A DNA stretch of 64,000 nucleotides from Richelia sinica FACHB-800 (GCF_014698825.1 NZ_JACJTT010000002.1:62001-126000); one strand, 5' to 3'; shown: positions 48,396 through 57,703, counted from the first letter of the stretch. The notes: generated from the letters alone by a model not told the origin. A program made the numbers and translations.

Positions 48396-51086
48396 ATGGG
48401 TGCAGAATCTGGACTTTCAGTGAGTAAGCCGGTTAGGGTTTGGAACAAAAGTATTAATGCTGATTTTAAAGAACTATTTAAGTCTTTAGGAAAAGCGACA
48501 ATCGATGGTGCTTTGGGTAACTGGGGAGAGGTAACAAAGGATGTGGTTGAAGCTACCACAGCACTGGGATTAACAGCAACACCTGAAGAAATTGCCTGGT
48601 TATTAATTTACAGTTCATTGAAACAGGCATTATTTGATTTAGTGGCAGGTAACAAAGATTCACTAATTGAACAACCAAATGACAGTGATTTTGAATTATT
48701 TTATGACTTTCTCGACCAGACTCTAGAATCTCAAGCAGTAAGTATTGATAAAGATTTTTTCAAAAACCCCAAACAATTATCGATTATTCAACCAATACAA
48801 ACAGCCTTAGAGCATTGGTTAAAATATTTTAGTCTTAACGCAGATAAAGCCAAAACTATCAGTAATCGTTTCCCTGCATATTTTATTTTTTCTCTTCATC
48901 AAGAATGGTCAAAACATCCTGAAAAATACGCTTGCTTAAAAACAGGAGATACACCATTCACCACAATGGTTGAAAAAGAGCAAGCATGGCAACTATATTT
49001 AGCATGGCTACAAAAACAAGTAGAAGAACCTATATTTGATGAAGTATTTAGTTTAAAACAGATTTATGTGCCGCTACGTGCTTACTATAAGCAACGACTT
49101 GAAAGAAACAAAGATGATGATTTTGATGGAGGGTTACGAGATCAGGATCAATATCAGCGAATAGTTGTTGACTTAGAGCAAGAATTAACAAATTGGTTAA
49201 AAACGACTGACCATGATGATGCTATTCGCGTGATTAGTGGTGGACCAGGAAGTGGAAAATCTTCCTTCACTAAAATCTTTGCCGCTACCCAAGCTGAAAA
49301 AGGAGATATCCCAGTTTTATTTATCCCCTTGCATCAATTTAATCCTTCTGATGATTTAGTTGATGCTGTGGGTAAGTTTGTTCGAGATGATGGATTTTTG
49401 CCCTCTAATCCATTAGAAAGGGATAAATCCGAACCAACATTATTAATTATTTTTGATGGCTTAGATGAACTAGCCATGCAAGGCAAAATAGCATCTGAAA
49501 CTGCTCAACAATTCATTCAGGAAGTACAAAGAAAAACAGAGAGGTTTAACAGTAGTAATCAAATACGATTAAGAGTATTAATTAGTGGTCGAGAATTAGT
49601 AATTCAAGCTAATAGTAGTGATTTTCGCAAACCACAACAAATATTACATATTCTCCCCTATTTTGTTGGTCAAAAAGAGCAAAATGAAAAAAATTATGTT
49701 GATGGGCAAAAGCTGTTAACAACAGACCAAAGGCAAGATTGGTGGTGCAAATATGGTAGAGCTACAGGTCAGAAATATAATTGTTTACCAGCAGAATTAG
49801 ACAGAGAAAATTTGATAGAAATTACTACTCAGCCTTTACTTAATTATTTAGTGGCTTTGAGTTATGTCAGGGGTAAAGTTCAGTTTTCTGAAGATATTCA
49901 CCTCAACGTTATTTATGAAGATTTGCTTAAAGCCGTTTACAAACGTGGTTGGGAACGTCATAGACATCGCGCATTAGCAGGAATAGAAGAGAAAGATTTT
50001 ATCAGAATTTTAGAGGAAATTGCTTTGTCTTCCTGGCATGGCAATGGACGTACTACCACTGTGAAAGAAATTGAAAGCCATTGTCAACATAGTGGGTTAA
50101 AGAATTTATTAGAAAATTCTCAAGAAGGTGCAAAATCAGGTGTAACTCGCCTTTTAGCTGCCTTTTATTTCCGTCAAAGTGGTACTAATTACCAAGGAGA
50201 TAAAACCTTTGAATTTACTCACAAAAGTTTTGGTGAATATTTAACATCTAGACGTATTGTCAGGGAAGTCAAACTCATTGCTAAAAAGTTAGAACAAAGA
50301 AAAAATGATCCAGATGAAGGGTGGGATGAAAAGGAGGCTTTAACACGCTGGGCAATTCTTTGTGGTGCATCCCCCATAGATGATTATCTGTTTCGATTTT
50401 TAGCGGATGAAATACAGCAAAATATAGCTGATGTGGAAGCTTGGCAGGATAAATTATCTCATCTCATTGGTTTTATGTTACGCCACGGAATGCCAATGGA
50501 ACGATTGACTCCTCGACCAAATTTTCAAGAAGAAAATCAACAGGCCCGCAATGCAGAAGAATTGTTGTTAGCCGTTTTAAATGCTTGTGCCAGATTCACA
50601 AAAAAAGTATCAAACATTCAATGGCCTGCTGCTGAAACTTTTGGCATTTGGATCTCTCGTTTACGGGGGCAAAGATTGGGGTTTAGCAATGTATTTTGTT
50701 TAGAGTTACTGAGTTTTTTAAACTTACAAGGCTGCATTCTTTGTTTTCAAGATTTTTATGGAGCAAATCTTCACAGAGCGAATCTTGTAGAAGCGTATCT
50801 CGTAGGAGCTATTCTTCAATTAGCTAATCTTGAAGGTGCTAATCTTGAAGGAGCTATTCTTTCAGGAGTGTATCTTCAAGGAGCTATTCTTCAAAGGGCG
50901 AATCTTGTAGAAGCGTATCTCGTAGGAGCTAATCTTCAAGTAGCTAATCTTGAAGGTGCTAATCTTGAAGGTGCTAATTTTCAAATAGCGAAGCTTCAAG
51001 GGGCTAATCTTCAAGGAGTTAATCTTCAAGGTGCTGATCTTCAAGGAGCTAATCTTCAGGGGACTATTCTTGAAGGGAAAATTTAA
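48396..51086 (+). CDS. NACHT-domain STAND NTPase with C-terminal pentapeptide repeats
   Basis: This 896-residue protein has three parts. An N-terminal helical domain (~1-140; PVRVWNKSINADFKELFKSL, GLTATPEEIAWLLIYSSL) resembles the NACHT-associated helical modules (NNH group) found in bacterial STAND proteins. The NACHT NTPase (~270-560) has Walker A GGPGSGKS at 282-289 and Walker B LLIIFDGLDEL with Asp354, followed by a sensor-like LISGRE and a winged-helix-like part ending FEFTHKSFGEYLTSRRIV. From ~780 to 890 there are about 20 pentapeptide repeats of the A(N/D)LxG type, forming a right-handed quadrilateral helix. Bacterial NACHT proteins include anti-phage effectors (family knowledge), but no nuclease, protease or other toxic domain is visible here, so signalling is equally possible. 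Confidence 0.88.
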   Translation: MGAESGLSVSKPVRVWNKSINADFKELFKSLGKATIDGALGNWGEVTKDVVEATTALGLTATPEEIAWLLIYSSLKQALFDLVAGNKDSLIEQPNDSDFELFYDFLDQTLESQAVSIDKDFFKNPKQLSIIQPIQTALEHWLKYFSLNADKAKTISNRFPAYFIFSLHQEWSKHPEKYACLKTGDTPFTTMVEKEQAWQLYLAWLQKQVEEPIFDEVFSLKQIYVPLRAYYKQRLERNKDDDFDGGLRDQDQYQRIVVDLEQELTNWLKTTDHDDAIRVISGGPGSGKSSFTKIFAATQAEKGDIPVLFIPLHQFNPSDDLVDAVGKFVRDDGFLPSNPLERDKSEPTLLIIFDGLDELAMQGKIASETAQQFIQEVQRKTERFNSSNQIRLRVLISGRELVIQANSSDFRKPQQILHILPYFVGQKEQNEKNYVDGQKLLTTDQRQDWWCKYGRATGQKYNCLPAELDRENLIEITTQPLLNYLVALSYVRGKVQFSEDIHLNVIYEDLLKAVYKRGWERHRHRALAGIEEKDFIRILEEIALSSWHGNGRTTTVKEIESHCQHSGLKNLLENSQEGAKSGVTRLLAAFYFRQSGTNYQGDKTFEFTHKSFGEYLTSRRIVREVKLIAKKLEQRKNDPDEGWDEKEALTRWAILCGASPIDDYLFRFLADEIQQNIADVEAWQDKLSHLIGFMLRHGMPMERLTPRPNFQEENQQARNAEELLLAVLNACARFTKKVSNIQWPAAETFGIWISRLRGQRLGFSNVFCLELLSFLNLQGCILCFQDFYGANLHRANLVEAYLVGAILQLANLEGANLEGAILSGVYLQGAILQRANLVEAYLVGANLQVANLEGANLEGANFQIAKLQGANLQGVNLQGADLQGANLQGTILEGKI
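50778..50990 (+). repeat. 120-bp internal duplication in pentapeptide-coding region
   Basis: The 33 bases from 50778 recur identically at 50898, exactly 120 bases (eight pentapeptides) later, and the following ~50 bases are almost identical. This is recent segmental duplication within the repeat array. Confidence 0.8.
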
Positions 51087-51178
51087 TCAATTCGACTCAA
51101 TAGGTATTGAAAATATTTCGCCTTCTATTCTTTTCGGTGCGTTAAGCGTTGCTATAAAGTACCCTACTAAAATTTACT

Positions 51179-52306
51179 TTATGATTCCTCATCTTTATTA
51201 CCTTCAACTTCCTGATGTTCGCTAACTACGGCAAACTCGGAAACTATGACCAATTCTGTATTATTTTCTGTATCATCTTCTTCCTGCTTTCCCCATTGGT
51301 CTAACACATCTTTAACTAACACTTCCTGCACCCAAATTTTGGCGACCACTGTCAAAGGCAAAGCCAAAAATAAACCCAAGAAACCAAAGAATGTGACGAA
51401 AAATAGTTGAGCAATTAAAGTTACTGCTGGCAGCAAAGATACCTGGTGTGCCATGACTACAGGCGTAATAAAATTACTTTCTATCTGTTGGATAAAAAAG
51501 TACAAAATCAATACAGCTACTGCTTTCCAAGGGTTATCTAATAAAGCAATAGCCATAGCTGGAACTACACTCATTGTTGGGCCTAAATTAGGAATTAAAT
51601 TCATAAATCCTGCTAACACACCCAAGGCTAATGCGGCTTTAACTCCTAACACTGATAAGCCGACCATGCTCATCAATCCCACTACACACACAGCAAAAAA
51701 AGCACCTGTAATCCATCCCTCTAAAGAGAGTTCACATTTATCTAAAATTCCATCTACCCGACGGCGATAAAATGATGGAAAAAGCCGCACAAATACTTTG
51801 CGATAAGCGGTAGGGTCAGTTAATAACATGCCTGTTAAAACTAACACTAATAAAATTTTTAAGACTACTTCTAAAGAACCAGAAACAAAGGCGAAAGAGT
51901 TACCTAAAGCCCGATTTAATAAAGGTTGGGCTTGTTCGATTAAACTATTAATATCAGGGATGTAGGGCGCTATCTGTTCTGGAATTCTATTTCTTAACTC
52001 ATCCACCCACATATTGAAGCGGTTAAAACCTTGGGGCACCCGATAAGTTAATTCGTGAAACTGTTGGGCAAAGGGTGGCACAATCAACCAGAAAAAGCCT
52101 ATGACTCCAGCAAAAAAAATTGCCACTGACAATAAAACTGCCAGACCTCGCTTCATCCCAAATTTTTGGAAACGCAGTGCTAACCGATTTAAGGTCGTTG
52201 CTAAAACTACCGCAGCAAAAATAAGTAATAATACTTCACGGATTTGCCACAATATATACAAAGATATCATGATGGCAATTAAACCGATCCATTGACCGAG
52301 ATTCAC
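51179..52306 (-). CDS. AI-2E family transporter (permease)
   Basis: This 375-residue integral membrane protein of the AI-2 exporter/PerM family (UPF0118) starts at GTG. It has about eight membrane segments: two at the N-terminus (LIAIMISLYILWQIREVLLLIFAAVVLATTLNRL, GLAVLLSVAIFFAGVIGFFWLIVPPF), an extracytoplasmic helical region (~80-150), and the family end block LGVLAGFMNLIPNLGPTMSVVPAMAIALL and FVTFFGFLGLFLALPLTVVAKI. A soluble acidic tail (~340-375) follows. Members may export autoinducer-2 or act in ion homeostasis; the substrate here is unknown. It is convergent with the NACHT gene, 92 bases away. Confidence 0.9.
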   Translation of the reverse strand: MNLGQWIGLIAIMISLYILWQIREVLLLIFAAVVLATTLNRLALRFQKFGMKRGLAVLLSVAIFFAGVIGFFWLIVPPFAQQFHELTYRVPQGFNRFNMWVDELRNRIPEQIAPYIPDINSLIEQAQPLLNRALGNSFAFVSGSLEVVLKILLVLVLTGMLLTDPTAYRKVFVRLFPSFYRRRVDGILDKCELSLEGWITGAFFAVCVVGLMSMVGLSVLGVKAALALGVLAGFMNLIPNLGPTMSVVPAMAIALLDNPWKAVAVLILYFFIQQIESNFITPVVMAHQVSLLPAVTLIAQLFFVTFFGFLGLFLALPLTVVAKIWVQEVLVKDVLDQWGKQEEDDTENNTELVIVSEFAVVSEHQEVEGNKDEES

Positions 52307-52497
52307 AGGCTAACTCCCAAAGCTTGGATGAGATGCTATTTTCTGGTGTTGTAGCTATTGCTAGCAGGTAGGAAAATTCTGGAGAGACTGAACAACTGCC
52401 AATCCAAAATCAAATCAATCTGCGGTAACTGGCTAGTAATTTTTGCCCAGTGACAACAGGTAAGCTGATTTTAGCAATTCTCCTTGTGGATAGAAAT

Positions 52498-52689
52498 TTA
52501 ATTTTGTTGCTGTGTAGTCATCCGTGATATCAATATAGTTGCCACGATGACGGTAGGTAATAATACTATAATTAGTGCGTTTAAATCTGTGGCGGGAATG
52601 AATAAACTTGGCCCCAGATATTTAATCAGAGCCGACAGCAAGGCTGATAATAACAGTAATTTGAGTAAAAATACTAGTTGATTCTTCAT
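52498..52689 (-). CDS. Small two-helix membrane protein
   Basis: This 63-residue protein is mostly two hydrophobic helices (LVFLLKLLLLSALLSALIKYL and ALIIVLLPTVIVATILISRM) joined by a short PSLFIPATDLN loop, with a polar MTTQQQN tail. The ATG at 52689 is preferred; the frame extends 13 codons upstream through an unlikely cysteine-containing stretch. No family is recognised with confidence, though similar short proteins are common in filamentous cyanobacteria. Confidence 0.6.
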   Translation of the reverse strand: MKNQLVFLLKLLLLSALLSALIKYLGPSLFIPATDLNALIIVLLPTVIVATILISRMTTQQQN

Positions 52690-53021
52690 GGAAGTACGGC
52701 AATACACATTTTTTGGTGGGGTGTACACGAATTTAGAGTCTACTATTTCATCTCTACAATAGTCATCAGATACAAAACTTTACATAATCACATTTTTACT
52801 CTGCTATTGTCACTTTCTACTTTATAGCCAGTGCCAGATAGATTGTGTAGGTGTGATTGCCAAAATGATGCTATGGCCAATGCCAATTTTAGATTTTAAA
52901 TTGTGAATTTTGGATTGAGGTAGTTTGGTTTATTTCCCTCCACTGGTAGGTGTAAAAAATCTCAAATGACAAATCTAAAATCCAAATTTGTTGGACTAAT
53001 GAGTAATGAGGTTAAATCAAA

Positions 53022-54959
53022 ATGCCCGTAGAAACTAATAATAAGAATAAGTTGAAACAGCCGAAATTACGTCAGTTTGGTGGCAGTTTCTTAATTTTGT
53101 TGACATTGTTATTACTGTTGAACTTTATAGTTCCTAGCTTGTTTGGGCCACGGTTACCACAAGTTCCCTATAGTGATTTTATTGCTCAGGTAGAAGCTGG
53201 TAAAGTAGACAAAGCAATTGTGGGGGGCGATCGCATTGAATATTCTATCAAAGCTGAAACTCCCGATGGTAAGTCAGCACCACAAGTATTTTTAACTACT
53301 CCTGTAGCTATAGATTTAGATTTACCCAAAATCCTCCGCGACCATAACGTAGAGTTTGCCGCACCACCCCCAAATCAAAACGGTTGGATTGGTACTTTAT
53401 TAAGTTGGGTAGCACCTCCCTTAATTTTCTTTGGCATTTGGGCATTTTTAATTAATCGTCAAGGTGGTGGCCCTGCGGCTTTGACTGTGGGCAAAAGTAA
53501 AGCCCGCATCTATTCCGAAGGTAGTACAGGGGTAAAATTCCCAGATGTAGCTGGTGTAGATGAAGCGAAAGCCGAACTAGAAGAAATCGTTGATTTTCTC
53601 AAAAATGCTACCAAATACACCCAATTAGGCGCGAAAATTCCCAAAGGTGTGTTACTCGTAGGGCCTCCAGGTACTGGTAAAACTTTACTAGCAAAAGCGA
53701 TCGCTGGGGAAGCAGGTGTACCTTTCTTCAGTATCTCCGGTTCCGAATTCATCGAATTATTCGTTGGTGTCGGTGCTGCTAGAGTCCGAGATTTATTTGA
53801 ACAAGCTAAACAACAAGCACCTTGTATCGTCTTCATTGACGAATTAGACGCACTAGGTAAATCTCGTGGTGGTGCTGGTGGCTTTGTCGGTGGTAACGAT
53901 GAACGGGAACAAACCCTCAACCAATTACTCACAGAAATGGACGGCTTTGATGCCAACACCGGAGTAATTATCATCGCTGCTACCAACCGTCCCGAAGTCC
54001 TTGACCCTGCTTTACGTCGTCCTGGTCGCTTTGACCGTCAAATTGTCGTTGACCGTCCTGATAAAATTGGTCGGGAAGCCATTCTCAAAGTTCATGTCCG
54101 CAACGTTAAATTAGCTGAAGATGTGGACTTAGGGAATATTGCCATCAAAACACCAGGCTTTGCAGGTGCAGATTTAGCTAACCTAGTGAACGAAGCCGCA
54201 CTCCTAGCAGCGAGAAATAATCGTCCAGCAGTAGTTATGGCCGATTTCAACGAAGCCATTGAGCGTGTAGTAGCTGGTTTAGAAAAACGTTCTCGTGTGT
54301 TGAATGAAACCGAGAAAAAGACAGTTGCTTATCATGAAGTTGGTCACGCCATCATCGGTGCATTAATGCCTGGTGCTGGTAGAGTGGAAAAAATCTCCGT
54401 TGTTCCCCGTGGTGTAGGTGCATTAGGTTATACTATCCAAATGCCAGAAGAAGACCGCTTCTTGATGATTGAAGATGAAATTCGTGGACGCATTGCCACA
54501 TTACTCGGTGGCCGTTCCGCAGAAGAAATCGTCTTCGGTAAAGTATCTACTGGTGCTGCCGATGATATTCAAAAAGCCACCGACCTAGCAGAAAGAGCAG
54601 TTACATTGTACGGGATGAGCGATCGCTTGGGGCCAGTTGCCTTTGAAAAAGTCCAACAACAGTTTTTAGAAGGTTACGGCAACCCCCGTCGTTCTATCAG
54701 TCCCCAAGTTGCAGAAGAAATAGACCGGGAAGTCAAAGAAATTGTCGATAATGCTCACCACATTGCCTTAAGTATTCTCCAAAATAACCGCGACTTGCTC
54801 GAAGAAATCGCACAACGACTTCTGCAAACAGAAATTTTAGAAGGTTTAAAACTGCGGGAATATTTAAGCCAAGCCAAAGCACCAGAGGAACTAGAACAGT
54901 GGTTACGCACTGGTAAATTATCCCCTGATCAACCACTCATGCAAACCCTGCTAGTCTAA
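53022..54959 (+). CDS. ftsH: ATP-dependent zinc metalloprotease FtsH
   Basis: This 645-residue thylakoid or plasma membrane protease degrades damaged and unassembled membrane proteins; in cyanobacteria FtsH complexes also work in photosystem II repair. It has two N-terminal membrane segments (~20-38, ~123-142), the AAA+ module with Walker A GPPGTGKT (214-221), Walker [11 protein letters not shown] and second-region homology [21 protein letters not shown], and the zinc site HEVGH (438-442). The end ([22 protein letters not shown]) is of the cyanobacterial FtsH1 type as far as I recall. A strong terminator follows. Confidence 0.97.
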   Translation: MPVETNNKNKLKQPKLRQFGGSFLILLTLLLLLNFIVPSLFGPRLPQVPYSDFIAQVEAGKVDKAIVGGDRIEYSIKAETPDGKSAPQVFLTTPVAIDLDLPKILRDHNVEFAAPPPNQNGWIGTLLSWVAPPLIFFGIWAFLINRQGGGPAALTVGKSKARIYSEGSTGVKFPDVAGVDEAKAELEEIVDFLKNATKYTQLGAKIPKGVLLVGPPGTGKTLLAKAIAGEAGVPFFSISGSEFIELFVGVGAARVRDLFEQAKQQAPCIVFIDELDALGKSRGGAGGFVGGNDEREQTLNQLLTEMDGFDANTGVIIIAATNRPEVLDPALRRPGRFDRQIVVDRPDKIGREAILKVHVRNVKLAEDVDLGNIAIKTPGFAGADLANLVNEAALLAARNNRPAVVMADFNEAIERVVAGLEKRSRVLNETEKKTVAYHEVGHAIIGALMPGAGRVEKISVVPRGVGALGYTIQMPEEDRFLMIEDEIRGRIATLLGGRSAEEIVFGKVSTGAADDIQKATDLAERAVTLYGMSDRLGPVAFEKVQQQFLEGYGNPRRSISPQVAEEIDREVKEIVDNAHHIALSILQNNRDLLEEIAQRLLQTEILEGLKLREYLSQAKAPEELEQWLRTGKLSPDQPLMQTLLV

Positions 54960-54995
54960 TACCATAACCAAACATCAATTCTCAGTTAGAACCTG

Positions 54996-55030
54996 GGTGC
55001 GTCATTCCTAGTGAAACGCACCTTTTTCTT
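54996..55030 (+). terminator. Rho-independent terminator of ftsH
   Basis: GGTGCGT and ACGCACC form a 7-pair GC-rich stem, followed by TTTTTCTT. It begins 37 bases after the ftsH stop. Confidence 0.88.
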
Positions 55031-55168
55031 GTCTTGATGGTATAAAACCCAAACACACAGCCATTTTCTCTCCAAAATCCCAACTCAAAAATCCCCCATC
55101 TTCTGACTTTTGTACATACTTCTTAACCAATCTCCATCGATAACAGCAATTGCTGCACAAAGTTTTAC

Positions 55169-55217
55169 CGTAACCTAAATAATGAGAGTGAGAAAAACTT
55201 GAGAAAGGCAGGTTACG
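55169..55217 (+). promoter_or_regulatory. Inverted repeat flanking the hemJ ribosome binding site
   Basis: CGTAACCT (55169-55176) and AGGTTACG (55210-55217) are perfect 8-base arms 33 bases apart. The right arm ends four bases before the hemJ ATG and covers the place of its ribosome binding site. In RNA, pairing would hide the start; as DNA it could be an operator. Confidence 0.45.
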
Positions 55218-55221
55218 ATTC

Positions 55222-55806
55222 ATGGCTTACTCCTGGTTCAAAGCATTTCACATTATTGGCATAGTCGTTTGGTTTGCTGGGTTATTTTACCTAGTGCGTT
55301 TGTTTATTTACCACGTTGAAGCTAATCAAGAACCGGAACCCGCACGGACTATCTTGAAAAATCAGTATCAAATCATGGAAAAGCGCCTATATGACATCAT
55401 CACCACACCGGGGATGATAGTTACAGTCGCTATGGCCATTGGTATCATTTCCACCGAACCAGAAATTTTAAAAGAACCTTGGTTACACTTTAAGCTACTA
55501 TTTGTCGCCATGTTATTGGCCTATCATCACTACTGTGGTCGGTTGATGAAAAAGTTAGCCGCAGATGAATGTCGCTGGAGTAGTCAACATTTACGTGCTT
55601 TAAATGAAGCACCCACCCTCATGTTAGTGGTGATTGTCATGTTAGCAGTATTTAAAAATAATCTCCCCACAGACCTCACAGCTTGGTTAATTTTTGGATT
55701 GATTATTTTCATGGCTGTCACTATTCAACTGTACGCCAAAATTCGCAAACGCAACAAAGAAAAGTTAATGGCACAAATGCCTCAAGTTCCACAAACACAA
55801 AATTAG
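55222..55806 (+). CDS. hemJ: Protoporphyrinogen IX oxidase HemJ
   Basis: HemJ oxidises protoporphyrinogen IX to protoporphyrin IX, the last common step before haem and chlorophyll branch. It is the usual enzyme in cyanobacteria. This 194-residue membrane protein has four to five hydrophobic segments and the family features: the N-terminal FKAFHIIGIVVWFAGLFYLVRLFIYH (with the conserved His), MEKRLYDIITTPGMIVTVAMAIG, WLHFKLLFVAMLLAYHHYCG and the LRALNEAPTLMLVVIVMLAVFK segment. The start is preceded by an unusual inverted repeat. Confidence 0.95.
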   Translation: MAYSWFKAFHIIGIVVWFAGLFYLVRLFIYHVEANQEPEPARTILKNQYQIMEKRLYDIITTPGMIVTVAMAIGIISTEPEILKEPWLHFKLLFVAMLLAYHHYCGRLMKKLAADECRWSSQHLRALNEAPTLMLVVIVMLAVFKNNLPTDLTAWLIFGLIIFMAVTIQLYAKIRKRNKEKLMAQMPQVPQTQN

Positions 55807-55876
55807 ACAAGAACGCCTGGGATACTTTACATTAAGGAATATTACACAAACATATGTGATATCTCAGGCGTGAATC

Positions 55877-56725
55877 ATGTTTAAAGATCGTGTGGCAGTG
55901 CTAGGGACAATGCACCAAAAAGAAAAAGTCATTGCACCACTTTTGCAGCAAAAATTAGGGCTACAAGTGATTGTCCCAGAAAATTTAAATACAGATCAAT
56001 TTGGAACATTCACGAGAGAAATTAAACGTCCAGGTACACAAATTGCCGCTGCTAAACTCAAAGCATTAAAGGCACTAGAGTTAACGGGAAAAAATATAGG
56101 TATAGCCAGTGAAGGGAGTTTTGCACCCCATCCCCATATTCCCTATATTTACGCCAATAGAGAAATTATTATTTTTATAGATAAAGAAAATAAACTAGAA
56201 ATTTTTGGGGAAGTGTTTTCCCTAGATACTAATTTTAACCATCAAACAGTTTCCAACTTAGCAGAAGCCAAAGAATTCGCCACAAAAGCTGGTTTTCCTG
56301 ACCATGGGTTAGTAATTTCTTGTCAATTAAAAAATCAATCGGATATTCATTTAATTAAAGGTATCACGACAGAATCAAAATTGATAGAATCTGTCAATTG
56401 GGCGCTACATAACTCCCATAATCATCAAATCAACATCGAAACTGATATGCGAGCAATGTATAATCCCACCAGGATGAAAAACATTGAAAAAGCTACCGCA
56501 GATTTAATTCAAAAACTCAATAGTTGCTGTCCCCAATGTGCCACACCTGGTTTTGCGGTAACTGATAGAAAACCTGGCTTGCCCTGTGATTTATGTCACC
56601 AGCCAACCTCCTTGACCTTAGCAGCGATTTATCAATGTCAAAACTGTGGTTTTAGACAAGAGAAATTATTTCCTAATGGTCAAGAATTTGCTGATCCCAG
56701 CCAATGTATATACTGTAATCCTTAA
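55877..56725 (+). CDS. DUF6671 family protein with C-terminal zinc-ribbon-like region
   Basis: This 282-residue protein starts FKDRVAVLGTMHQKEKVIAPLLQQKLGLQV and has IASEGSFAPHPHIPYIYANREIIIFID, as I recall for DUF6671, a family with no established function. The last ~65 residues hold four CxxC pairs (CPQC, CDLC, CQNC, CIYC), enough for two zinc ribbons (inference). It follows hemJ by 70 bases on the same strand. No catalytic motif is recognised. Confidence 0.7.
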   Translation: MFKDRVAVLGTMHQKEKVIAPLLQQKLGLQVIVPENLNTDQFGTFTREIKRPGTQIAAAKLKALKALELTGKNIGIASEGSFAPHPHIPYIYANREIIIFIDKENKLEIFGEVFSLDTNFNHQTVSNLAEAKEFATKAGFPDHGLVISCQLKNQSDIHLIKGITTESKLIESVNWALHNSHNHQINIETDMRAMYNPTRMKNIEKATADLIQKLNSCCPQCATPGFAVTDRKPGLPCDLCHQPTSLTLAAIYQCQNCGFRQEKLFPNGQEFADPSQCIYCNP

Positions 56726-56758
56726 TCATCCTGAATTCATCATTAGCAATTTAGAAAT

Positions 56759-56829
56759 AAAACCCCCCTTATGAGTTTATAAGACTATAAGAGGGGATTT
56801 GGAGCTAAAGTCCGGTAGGGTAATCGGGC
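56759..56829 (-). ncRNA. Candidate small RNA, copy A
   Basis: Read on the minus strand: an AT-rich box (ATTAAATA), then an unpaired stretch starting CCCGATTACC and containing GACTTTAGCTCCAAATCC, then a hairpin CCCC-(T)-CTTAT / ATAAG-GGGG closed by TTTTATTT. This order, promoter box, conserved single-stranded 5' part and terminator hairpin, is repeated in copy B with about 80% identity in the 5' part while the stem sequences differ but still pair. Boundaries are estimates. Confidence 0.5.
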
Positions 56830-56917
56830 TATTTAATATTTAATAGTTAGAACCTCTCTGGCAAGTCCTCCTTTAGACAGATATATTTTTAGTTATTTTT
56901 GCCATTTGGTATCATTG

Positions 56918-56981
56918 AAAAAAAATCTCCCGTTGTCGGATCATAACGGGAGGATTTGGTGTTAAAGTTCGTCAGGTGATC
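56918..56981 (-). ncRNA. Candidate small RNA, copy B
   Basis: On the minus strand, ATTAAATATT is followed by CCGATCACCTGACGAACTTT, AACACCAAATC, and a perfect 8-pair stem CTCCCGTT / AACGGGAG with a 10-base loop and eight T, a textbook terminator. The 5' part matches copy A. Expected size is about 60 bases. It has no reading frame. Family unknown to me; it may belong to a multi-copy cyanobacterial sRNA group. Confidence 0.55.
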
Positions 56982-57000
56982 GGAATATTTAATTATTTAG

Positions 57001-57308
57001 TCTTGATTGTGTTGATATTTATTCCCCCAAAAGATAGATAAAAAAGAATTAACTACTTTGGGAGGAAGTTACAAATCATATATTTGTTATTGATAAGTCT
57101 TACTTAACAAAGTTGATTGAATTGGTACTTGTGAGATTTAAAGCTATGATTATTGATGAAATGAATGTCTATTTTTGTTTATTTAGTGTCTATGTACTAA
57201 ATTTATCAGGTGTGACAGTTGAAAATCTGGAATATATTAATGAACGCAAAGTTGGATGATCACCTTATCTCACCTTAGTCAAAGACTATATATCTGATAG
57301 AGGCTCTT
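57001..57308. other. AT-rich region with a loose hairpin
   Basis: CCCAAA and TTTGGG arms near 57025-57062 form a weak hairpin that might be a decayed third copy of the neighbouring element, although the conserved 5' part is not visible. Otherwise I see no gene. Confidence 0.35.
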
Positions 57309-57509
57309 TTAGAGATACTCCCGCAGAAATTCAAAAGGATTGTCCTCCCAACAAGGTTCGGGGATTAAAAATAATAACTTGCTGGTAATGTCTGCTTCAA
57401 TTTCATCACCATCATCTCTGTCAAAAAGTGCAGTTAGAGCTTCCCAGTCACGGTCTTTCAGGGAAGTAATTGTTGGGGTAGGTGTTGAGATATTATTAAT
57501 GTAATTCAC
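57309..57509 (-). CDS. Possible small acidic hypothetical protein
   Basis: A 66-residue GTG-started frame ends in EPCWEDNPFEFLREYL and is rich in Asp and Glu with no membrane segment. The segment LKDRDWEALTALFDRDDGDEIEADI looks protein-like in composition. There is no good ribosome binding site and I recognise no family. It could be a real small protein or a remnant of a longer gene. Confidence 0.4.
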   Translation of the reverse strand: MNYINNISTPTPTITSLKDRDWEALTALFDRDDGDEIEADITSKLLFLIPEPCWEDNPFEFLREYL

Positions 57510-57703
57510 ACGCGCTTTCTAGTTAACTTCCACAAAAATTAATCTAAGTGACTAGCAAGTAATGTTCTTATTTTAGTGTGATAAATTAGGGTGAGAATCG
57601 ATATAGTTCAAATTTTTATATAAATTTTGTCTATTGTTTACGAATACTCATTAATATAGCAATCTTCAATAGTTTGAGAAACAATTTTTGTCACCTGTCA
57701 TCT

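Noticed and set aside
50862-51044. Minus-strand frame across the pentapeptide array
   Set aside because: It is a mirror of the repetitive codons of the NACHT gene, made open by its composition.
44082-52306. A defence island around the NACHT gene
   Set aside because: Neighbours are a sensor kinase, a permease and housekeeping genes, with no restriction, toxin-antitoxin, integrase or transposase genes alongside.
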